This document shows, in pieces, positions 54,050 through 62,300 of a stretch of 64,000 bases of DNA. A program made the position numbers and the translations under genes. The stretch comes from Chamaea fasciata. Taxonomy: Eukaryota > Chordata > Aves > Passeriformes > Sylviidae. The stretch is from positions 4,464,001-4,528,000 of the forward strand of contig JARCOQ010000002.1 in assembly GCA_029207755.1 (NCBI GenBank), read 5' to 3'. The notes beneath the pieces were generated by a model. It was not told where the DNA came from and made no database searches. It was given only the letters and a program-made list of their open reading frames with translations. Position 1 is the stretch's first letter; each line of letters opens with the position of its first letter.

Positions 54050-54069
54050 ATGAATATGAATATGTAAAA
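54050..54069. promoter_or_regulatory. POU-dimer-like motif next to exon 1 donor
   Basis: ATGAATATGAATATGTAAAA lies 16-35 bp inside intron 1 from the splice donor. ATGAATATGTAA resembles the MORE dimer site (ATGCATATGCAT) bound by Oct-1 family proteins. A second copy of ATGAATATGTAAA is at 53655-53667. The motif match is imperfect and binding is inferred. Confidence 0.3.
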
Positions 54070-54084
54070 CGCAGTAATGATTAC

Positions 54085-54148
54085 CTGCCGCCGCCGCCAC
54101 CGCCGCCGCCGAACTCTCATCTTGACTCGCTGCTCCTCCGTCCGCCAT
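54085..54148 (-). CDS. POU2F1: POU2F1 (Oct-1) first coding exon, partial gene
   Basis: POU2F1 encodes Oct-1, a nuclear transcription factor whose POU-specific domain and homeodomain bind the octamer ATGCAAAT. Only the N-terminal exon is here. Translated on the minus strand it begins MADGGAASQDESS and continues with an Ala tract broken by one Val. I recognise the start as the N-terminus of the ubiquitous long Oct-1 isoform, where these 13 residues also precede an Ala run. After 21 complete codons one extra G remains before the donor GCAG|GTAATC. The next exon is therefore entered in phase 1, which fits the split Asp codon that follows the Ala tract in mammalian Oct-1. The start codon is chosen by this homology and lies in an AAAATGGCGG context. 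The frame stays open upstream to another ATG at 54337. The POU domains and all later exons lie outside the window to the left. The call rests on remembered family sequence, not on a database search. Confidence 0.9.
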
Positions 54149-54152
54149 TTTG
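54140..54152 (-). promoter_or_regulatory. YY1-type motif overlapping POU2F1 start codon
   Basis: On the minus strand CAAAATGGCGGAC matches the YY1 consensus AANATGGCGG, with its ATG being the initiator codon. YY1 sites just downstream of transcription starts and over the initiator ATG are known in many genes. If YY1 is used, the start site would be close upstream and the 5' UTR short. Confidence 0.55.
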
Positions 54153-54249
54153 AATATTTTAACCAAAAATCGGCCGCGCGATAAACCCTCCCCCCTCCCC
54201 TTCCCCTCCCTCTCTCCTCCCTCCCTGCCCGCGCCGTCGCCGCCGCTCC

Positions 54250-54259
54250 GCGCATGCGC
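54250..54259. promoter_or_regulatory. NRF1-type palindrome GCGCATGCGC (proximal)
   Basis: This is a perfect 10-bp self-complementary core of the NRF1 binding consensus, about 100 bp upstream of the POU2F1 start codon. NRF1 motifs are typical of CpG-island promoters near transcription starts. Confidence 0.65.
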
Positions 54260-54331
54260 CCCGGGCTCTGCGCTCCCCCCTCCCCTCCCTTCTCCTCGGC
54301 CGCTTTCCCGGCGAGGGCGCGGAGCGGCGCC

Positions 54332-54341
54332 GCGCATGCGC
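54332..54341. promoter_or_regulatory. NRF1-type palindrome GCGCATGCGC (distal)
   Basis: This is a second perfect copy of the NRF1 core, 82 bp further upstream. It overlaps the in-frame upstream ATG at 54335-54337. A related GCGTGCGCA lies at 54401-54409. Confidence 0.65.
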
Positions 54342-54524
54342 AGCGCGGCCGGACCGGCTCGCTCCCCCCTCCCTCCAGCCGGCGGGCGACGGGGGGAGGC
54401 GCGTGCGCACTGAGGCGCCCCCCGCGCGCCCCCTCAGGGCACGGCGCGGTCCGACCCCCCCCGCAAAGGTCCTCCCCGTAGTCATTGGGGTTTTTGCGGG
54501 GTTTTTTTTGTGGTTGTGAAATCT

Positions 54525-55200
54525 AGGTAATTTACGGGAGACAAATTGAATGTTTTGGGGGTAAAATCTGAGGTAATTTACCCCCAAGGAGGGGGAGAAC
54601 GGACGTGTTGGGGTAAAAACAAGGTTATCAGTAGTGGGCAGGAAGGAGAGGTTTTGGGGGTAAAACTTGAGGGGAGAGAAAGAACATTTTGAGGTAAAAT
54701 TGAGGTAACCATGAGTGGACAGGAAGAGGAAATTTTGGGGGTAAAATCTGAGTTAATCTGTAGGGGAGAGAAGTGACATACTGAGGTAAAACCAAAGCTG
54801 TCTGTCAGTGGTGGGAAGGGAAAGTTGTGGGGCTAAAATTTGAGATTATCTCTAGGGGAGAGAATAGACATATTGAGGTAAAAACGAGGTGACCACTAGT
54901 GACAGGGAAAAATCTAGGGGTAGCACTTGAGGTCATCTGTAAGGGGAAAGAAGTATTTTGCAAGAAAAATCTGATTGAATCTTCAGGGCCAGAATGAACA
55001 ATTTGGGGACAAGGTAAATGTAGCCACTAGATTTTTATGCCAGTACAATCTAGGTAATTACCAGGGACAAAATTCTCATTTTGAGGGTAAAATCTGAGGT
55101 AATCTATAAGGGAGAGAATGAAGATTTTGAGGTAAACTGAGGTAATGTGCAGTGGACTGGTAGAGAGATTTGGGGGGGGTAAGGCTTGAAATAATCTGTG
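54525..55200. repeat. Divergent tandem array of about 80-100 bp units upstream of POU2F1
   Basis: Units share a block like TTTTGGGGGTAAAATCTGAG, then GTAATCTGTAGGGGAGAGAA, then a second half-unit like ACATTTTGAGGTAAAAxTGAGGTAACC and AGTGGACAGGAAGAGGAAA. TTTTGGGGG-type starts occur near 54553, 54652, 54733, 54824, 55079 and 55167, a spacing of about 80-100 bp where consecutive copies can be followed. Each unit is itself a dimer of two related halves around TTTTGRGGTAAAA. Copies differ by substitutions and small indels, so the array is old. GAGGTAA occurs eight times on the plus strand (54570, 54691, 54702, 54783, 54875, 55096, 55129, 55139). I do not recognise it as a known repeat family. Confidence 0.75.
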
Positions 55201-58200
55201 GGGGTCAGGTGCCGGTGACCGGCTGCTCCATAGGCGCTGTATCTGTGGGCCGTGGTGTGGAAATACCTGTTTGCACTGCACCTGCACCCGGGTACTGCCC
55301 GAGCCCTGGGCAGGACTGAGCCCCTGGGAATAAAGAGGAATTGCATCCGTGGAAAATGGAATCGTAGAACCTGTGGTTCCCATGGAGGAGGGTGGCTGAG
55401 CGAGGGTCTGGTTTTCCTCCAGAAAAGAGCGATTCCTCTGTTCAAAAAACCCCACCCCAACATTCCCTCGTTCTGGGCAACCCAATGCTCCTGGGGTGCT
55501 TTTCTCAAATACTTTATCCTCTTACACTTCCCGCGTCAAATTGTCCTGGAAGAGGAGTCAGGTTTCATGCCTCCCTCGTTAAAGGGGAGTAAATATGAGA
55601 CCAGAGGGACCAACAAATAAAATTAGCTTTAGATTCAAAGCTTCCAGATCAGGACGAACAATAAGGCGGAGTGGCAAAACTTTGTTAATTCTTCACAGAT
55701 TTGGCAGAGTAAAAATCAAACTTACTCACATTCTTAATATTGCGTAAAATACACGTTATCCCTGAGCTTTGTAATGTACTTCCAGAAAAAGAAGAAAGGG
55801 AGGCTGGTATAGAATGGCATTCATTAAAGACTCAGTCTTAACGTTTTCCAAGAGTCGTTAACTCAGCTGGGTCAGAGTCCAAGACGGATTTTCTTCTGGG
55901 GTGCAAAACATTGCGGAGTAAGAGGAACTGTCAGGGATCTGTTCTTGCATGCTGTTGCTGAAGAAATTAGGAGTCGTATCAGAGACAGCCACTAGATTTT
56001 TTTTTTCATTGGTAGGAGAGAGCCAAAAAGGAAAGGCTGAACGAGGGAGACAGCAGGGTGTATCTCCAAGGGGTGAATCAGAAAGGTAATTTTGTCATTT
56101 TTATTTAAAAATAAGGTCCTCCGGTAATGGGATTTTTTTTTTCCTTGCCGTCCTGTAAAATAACCTCTTGTTATTGCAGAAAACACTAGCAGCGATGGAC
56201 TGCACTGTTGAAAGAGCAAAAACCTGCCCCTAACACCGGTTCTACTCATGCACATTCATTTGCTGACACCCTAAACCAGCAATTAAGCACTTTGTCTCCT
56301 GAAGATCTGTGTCGCACTCACGGGAGCGAACATGTAAACAAAGGCATATTGTCGTGCTCCTCTTCAGTTCAGCCATGATCCTCGCGGGCCAGTTAATCCA
56401 GTTTTATGGCCAGGTTATACCAGCACTGCAGCACGCAGGGGCTGCACCAGGACAGATAAAGGTGTAGAGAAAGGGCTGCCTAGATTAAGACTCTGCACAG
56501 CTCTAATCCTGCCTACACTGAATATTCTCTCCCGTATCTCCCTATCTCACCCAAAGACTCTTCTCAGTCCGGCATGCCACTTCCCAGTAACCTCTTCCCT
56601 GATCCCAGCAGCTTCTTGCTGGGGAGAATTTGCTCCCATTACCACACCTGATTTAGCCTTTGCTCTCACTCAGCTTCTGCACACTTAGCTGGAACCCACA
56701 GCTGCCGCAGAAAAGATGTCTGAAAACAAGTAGTTGCTGGTGGTTTGGTTTTTTGCTTTGTTGCCTTTTTTTTTTTTTTGGGGGGGGGGGGCGGGGGTGT
56801 GGTTTGTTGTTGTTATTATTGTTGTTTTTTGGTTTTGTTTGGGTTTTTTGCATTTTCTGGTAGTTACTAATCTGCTCTGTGTGTTCTAATTGACCACCTA
56901 TAAAGAGAATTTAATTCAGTCAAGCCACATAGGTGCTCTCTCTCTCTCCCTGTAAAGATTAGTCTGGATCTATGTCTGCATCCTCTCCTCTAGTTTTCTT
57001 TGAATGCATCTCTATCTGATGCCTTCCCCAAGGTGTCATACATCCCTGTGGCTATATATCCAGGAAAGCTGGCCAAATCATTAGTGATGAATAATTTATC
57101 AGATAAATTTTACCTCTCTTTCAATTGTGAGTGCCACATAGTGCCTGATTGGTGTCTTACTCATGAGCAACTTGCTGGAAATACCTGAAATTTGAGATAA
57201 TTGGACACAAAGATGATACAAAGCTTAGTCCTACGAGGAGCTGAGCACTCTGGATTCATTTCACAAAAAGACATAAGTAAGAAAGTTGGTTGTTCAGCCG
57301 CAGTCAGTGAGACTGGGCTCACACTGGTGGTGAGGTATGTGCTGAAACAGAGCCCAAAGCAGCGAGCAGGACCCTGTGATTCTGTTCTCTGGCTGGACTT
57401 GTCAGCCACACAGACTCACCTCTCACAGGGATTTTGCTTTAAAAAGGTTTTCTGGCGGTGAGAAACAATACAGTGCTCAGAATCAACACCACATGTAAAG
57501 GGAAGAAATGGAATCTGAGGACCTTTTAAAGCTCTGCAGCCTATCTGCGTCCATTGTTTTGATGTTAAACCAGATACCTCTTAATTCCTAGCCCTCCTTG
57601 GCCTGCTTGACTTGTGCCCATAACCCCAAATTTTCTATGATTGCTCTGTGACCTTCTGAATTTTCTATCTCCTGCTAGAATTAATTCAGTAGTGTTTCAC
57701 AGACAATTTTTTTTTTTTTTTTAAGGTAGGGAGGCAGAGGACAAAAGAAACATGAGGTGGGAAGGCAGGGAGCAAAAGGAACACAAATCACAGTATTTAA
57801 GCAAAAAGCACACTAGGAAGGAAATTATCCTTTTCACGAAACAGCTCCAGTGTATAGGGAAATTAAGAGCGAACTTATCTGCTCTGCTCCAATTCCACCG
57901 TGCCACTCAGATGTGAATCCCAGATGCTGCTTTTCTCACACGATGTCCCCCTTCTCTCTATCCTCTTTTCATCACATGAGATTTCTCTCCTACAGGAGGG
58001 CCTGTTACTAGGATCACGTTTGCTTCTGCTTTCCTTTGGTCATCCAGATAATTAGAGGCTTCTGCCTCAAAACAGTCATTCTTTGCCCCTTATGTTTTCA
58101 TACAGACGTCCTCAAAAACCTCTCTATTCCTTTCACTTGGGGACTGCACGGATTGTCTCACATTTAATTACACTTATCTGTGTGTTTCTGCCTGTTTCCT

Positions 58201-58400
58201 ATTTCTCATCGTCATACACAACCTGACAGAGCAACCGGCAGCCTCTCTGCTACAGTGTTATTTTTCGAACATGCCATCGATAGCAAAAGACACTGTCTCA
58301 AAAAGCTTGCGATTTAGAGAGCTGGCAGGGAAAGAATGAAGGGGAAAAATAGGATTAGTACCTTCTTGGTTGAGGAGGAGAAGTGAAGAAAAGCAACGTA
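55201..58400. other. Upstream flank of POU2F1, no gene seen
   Basis: Apart from the T/G block at 56745-56860 and a T-run at about 57703-57722, this is unique sequence. A 122-codon plus frame (55252-55620) and 152- and 134-codon minus frames across 55027-55508 show no domain. Part of the minus frame translates the tandem array. Confidence 0.55.
56745..56860. repeat. T/G low-complexity block with T14-G12 run
   Basis: Fourteen T are followed directly by twelve G, then GTTGTTGTTATT-type and GGTTTTGTTTGGG words. Opposed reading frames here are low-complexity artefacts. Confidence 0.85.
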
Positions 58401-58508
58401 AAGACTGTACCTAGCCCGTCCAGTGTCACAGCTGACATTAGCGGGACACAGGCTTGCACCTGGGCGCTCTGAGGCTGTGCAGTTCAGTACTTTAACCACA
58501 AAGCTGTT
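58401..58508 (+). mobile_element. MIR-like SINE relic
   Basis: CTAGCCCGTCCAGTGTCACAG, then GCACCTGGGCGCTCTGAGGC, GTGCAGTTCAGTACTTTAAC and CACAAAGCTGT follow the MIR order of TTGCCCAAGGTCACACAGCT, AACCCAGGCAGTCTGACTCC and GTGCTCTTAACCACTATGCT. It is diverged, and the assignment is from remembered consensus. Confidence 0.5.
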
Positions 58509-59274
58509 TTTCCTTTCTTTCCTGCGTTGCTCCCCGCCCTCCTCCTGTTCCCAAGCATGGAAAAGAATCCACCCTTATCCCCAAGGCTTGAGACCCACCA
58601 GCACTGTCTCCTTCCGTTATTATAGTTTCCCCCCTCTTCAGATCTCCTTCCTACGCACCTTGTGAGTGCTGAGCACGAACAGCAGAAGAGAAATGGAGAC
58701 TGTCCACTGCATATATTGGCTGGTTTTTTCCCCTTGCACACTCCTCTGGCTGCCTTTGACCAGATTGCTTTCTGCCTTCAGTTCTGACCCTGTTCTGTTG
58801 TCTCTGGATTGGAGAAAGGATGACCCTGAATCTCTTATTTCTGAGAGTTGTCACCCTTCCTCTGAATCTTAAAGATAATAAAATTATAGCAGGAAATTTG
58901 TACCATCTCATAATACTCTGCCCCTCCCAAGTGCAGATAACTGCTTTTTTGGAGATAAGATGTGGAGCACGGGCAAAAAAGAAGCATGTTTTTCATTTTC
59001 ATATTAAAAAAAAAAATCCCTGTAATTCAGAACATTCACACATCCTCAGGAAAGGGAGAGGTAATTACTAAAAGGACACTTATCTTTTCAGGTGGGTTTT
59101 TCAATCTATTTCTCACTCTCTGCTGCTTTGCCTGCACTTACGTTAGCTCCAGCTCAGTTTTTTGTATGCATTTCAATAGTTGTCATCAATGCAGCTTCTG
59201 AACCTTCCAATTTGAACCAGTTACATCCTACAAATCACCAGCTTAGAAGATTTAGGAAATTATTGCTGTGCTTT

Positions 59275-59385
59275 TTTAGCAATGGCAAACTAAAGCAGAG
59301 AAATTAAGAAACTTGTCTTCGGTCACATGTGTAGCTGGGCATCCCAAGAAGATGAGCCCCCAGTTCTCTCTGTTGTGCCTTGATT
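59275..59385 (+). mobile_element. MIR-like SINE relic
   Basis: GGCAAACTAAAGCAGAGAAA, TTAAGAAACTTGTCTTCGGT, CACATGTGTAGCTGGGC and AGCCCCCAGTTCTCTCTG parallel the MIR core GAAACTGAGGCACAGAGAGG, TTAAGTAACTTGCCCAAGGT, CACACAGCTAG and its 3' end. This is the clearest core match of the three relics. Confidence 0.6.
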
Positions 59386-62300
59386 GAAGGACCCTGTTCA
59401 GCAGTTATTGCTCTCTCCCAGAGACCCAAAAGGCTGGCTGCATCTTTACCTGTTTCTCTGCTCTGAGAGGCACAACAATGGGGTCCTACAACTTGATTCA
59501 GATCTCTAAGGAGTGGGATTTGCAATTGCCTGATTGAAATTGCCACTCAAAACTGTCACAGATCTGCTTTCGGTGGTTTTCTTTTCCTCCCCTTACTACA
59601 GCAAAACCCTTAAAAATACCTGATTTTTGTTAGGATGACTGTTAACTTAGGGTTGGGAAAAGCTCGGATACTAAAGCAAGAGTGCCAGCAACGTGACAAA
59701 CTCAGGTAGAAGGGCAAATTCTGGTTTGTACCTATATGAAAACCAGGGCTGAACTCCCTTTTTTGACCAGTTGTACAGCACGCTTTCTGCTGCAGACCTT
59801 AGGAATGCTTCGGTGCTGCTTACATGAGGAACCAAATTGTTTTTGACCTCAGTGAAGAGGGGGCCAAGAGGGACACATCTGATGCCTTTTAGCAACCGCA
59901 AGGTTTTTCTGTAGAATAGACATAGCCTATGAAACAAACACACAGCTGGAGTTAGGGTGCTTTTGAAAACATTGTCTTTATTCTCTACCTCCCTTTCTTC
60001 CAGGACAGCTCTTTGCTTATTCCCTCTTCAGAAAGGGACTTTTCTGTCACACAGCCTAGCCTGGCTGGAGATTAGGGATTCTCTCTGCCCCTTCATCCTT
60101 GAATATTTCCTTTTAATTTCACAGTTTAAATTCCAGTTGTGTAATTACATTCTGCCTACCCCAAATTCCTCTGTAATTTCAATTGGACACGGTGTCCTTC
60201 ACTCTCTAGGCAGAACTCTTGCAGTGCTGTGGGGCACTGTTAATAGGCTGCCACGCTCCACTCTAGTCCCATTTCATGTAAATAGGGAAAGAGAATGGAC
60301 CTGGATCCCTTTGAACTAAAACTGCTGCTCCATATAGGCGAGACAGGGGTTGCTACAGAGTGACAAGGCAGTCTTGCCCCATGGCAATACATCGGGCAGC
60401 TTTCACAATGCCTCAGTCTGAACAGATTTTTGGAGTAAAAGTCTAAATCTGTCTGGAAGTATTTCTCCCCCACAACACCATACCCTTTGATCACAAATAA
60501 AGCTGTACAGGGACACCCAAAACACTACTTCACTGAATTTATGTGGCCTGAGAGTACCTGCTCGCACCGTTTAACATGGCAGAAGTGCCATAGTGATTTA
60601 ATTTAGGTCCAGGGAGTTGCGTAGCAATGAGAGGGCACACAGCACAGATGCCTAGTTCAGTAAAATGCTTTACAAGAACTGGCAAGTCCCATGCATTTTA
60701 TGGCCCAACCCTAATACTTCCTGCAGATTTTGCTGTGTCAGCATTTCCCCTCAACCCTTATGCTGGTGGTGACCATCTGAGTCCCACATCCCAGCTTGTT
60801 TTATAACAACATTCCCTTTTTGTGTGTTGGTATCTGCTTTACATCAGTGTGAAATCATTTCTCCCACTCCTGCCTCCTTCTTGCTTTCAAGTTCCTTCTT
60901 CGCTGTGGCACAGGTGCTTACTTAGTCAGTGTGCCTCTGTGCAGCCCTTCAGGTATCAGAGACATTCATCTTTCAGATTTCCACCACCTTCTGCTGTGGT
61001 CTTCTGTGGAAACTCAGGGAAGAGAAGGGAGGGAGCATGTGCAGGTGGGAGAATGCTCCTCCTTTGCCTTGTCTCACAGAATTTTGTCTGTCTGTACAAA
61101 TTCTCCAGTGAGCTCAGGGAAAGGAGTTGTTCACCAGGTTTAGAGTGATGTTCTACACAGGTCAGCAAAAGGAATTAGTTTACTTCAGAAACTGGAATTA
61201 TTTGATGTTTGATCATCTTCAGTCACAAGCCATACTCTTTTCATCATGTGTACACCATTGTGAGAGGAACGTGGGGCTGATTCCGTAACTGGCAGCAACG
61301 GGGTCCTTTAACAAAGTTCATTTCCTTTCACTGCCAGACTACCCTGGGTAGTCCTCCTACCACAGAATGATAAATCTTACCTTGAAATAAACATCCAGCT
61401 CCTTGCTGGCAGTGCTGTCTCTACACAGAACCTCGGTTACTTTGAATTTTGATGGGACTTCTTTATATATTCCAGACATTTGGTCCTGCTCCCAAGGGAC
61501 GTCTTTATGCCTGCTCCCGTGTTGGCAGACCCGAGGCTGCTGTTTGCATCTCTAGCAGCAGATAGATCAGGTGAGATCAAGGAGACCATATTTCCATGTT
61601 TCCTTGCTTAGCTTACACTGTTAGAAGTGAGTTGTTGTTAGGAGGAAACAGAGCATGTAATAACTTGAGTTGGGTTTTATTTGGCTTTGAGTCATAAATC
61701 TTAAAGGAAAGGAAAGAGCCATCATGTTCATCCCCAAGTTTGTCATACAATCAGCAAGGGGCAAGGCAGTAGTGTGGGCAAGAAAATGAAACATGTGAAG
61801 GTACAAGTGCCAGCGGGGGGAAGTCACTGTTGCTTATTGTCAGTTTTGGTGTGACACAGAAAGTTCAGCTAATCCTCTTAGTTACAGAGACACACGGGTG
61901 GGGGGAGATTGTTATCTCAAGCAATTTGCTGGCTCTACTCCTTTTTTCCTTCGAGTTTCTTTTCGCCTAATTGAGCAGCGTTTCTTCCTGGGACTAGTTT
62001 GCAATAATCCTGGGGCCTCATCTGGGAAAACACTGAAAAATATAGAAAGGAGAAGCAGCCCGAGCAAGGCAGCTTGTATCACCGTGAGTTTCTCTCTTCA
62101 GAAAGGTATCAGGTTTGGCTCCAAGTGCTGAGGATTAAAAATAAGATAAAGATTCATAGTGAAACAGAACAGTCTGTTAATCAGGACAAGTGATCTCTCT
62201 GAAAGTTGTATCTCATCCAGGCGCTAGAAGGACAGGTAATTAACCGCCATTCAGAAAACGAGGACCTTGGTGGTCTGAGGATGGAGCAAAGGCTGAGGAT

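Larger units (their letters stand above)
1..54084 (-). other. POU2F1: POU2F1 intron 1 (5' part, reaches left window edge)
   Basis: The intron starts with the GT at 54084-54083 (minus strand) directly after the first coding exon. I looked on the minus strand for the expected second exon (SRMNNPSETSKPSMESGDGNT-like) and for the lymphoid alternative first exon (MLDCSDYVLD-like) and recognised neither. The intron therefore seems to run past base 1, giving it at least 54 kb. A very long first intron is also seen in the mammalian gene. No nested gene was recognised. An unrecognised non-coding exon cannot be excluded. Confidence 0.75.
54149..54420 (-). promoter_or_regulatory. POU2F1: Putative POU2F1 5' UTR and core promoter
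   Basis: This is the sequence immediately upstream of the start codon on the minus strand. It contains two perfect GCGCATGCGC palindromes, a further NRF1-like GCGTGCGCA, and long polypurine tracts on the sense strand (polypyrimidine on plus, about 54185-54235). No TATA box at a convincing distance is seen, as expected of a dispersed CpG-island promoter. The transcription start cannot be placed from sequence alone. Confidence 0.6.
53030..54480. promoter_or_regulatory. POU2F1: CpG island over POU2F1 first exon and promoter
   Basis: Base composition changes abruptly from AT-rich to very GC-rich with dense CG dinucleotides between about 53030 and 54480, then drops again. The island contains the first coding exon, the start of intron 1 and about 330 bp upstream of the ATG. 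It holds long C- and G-runs, a GTGTGTGT microsatellite near 53872-53896 and polypyrimidine stretches. Long reading frames on both strands here (up to 245 codons) are Pro/Gly/Arg/Ala-rich and arise from composition. CpG-island promoters are the norm for broadly expressed factors such as Oct-1. The boundaries are judged by eye. Confidence 0.85.

Noticed and set aside
54159..54587. 142-codon minus frame containing YLRFYPQN, also seen in the frame at 55027-55485
   Set aside because: The shared peptide comes from translating the tandem array in the same register, not from a protein family.
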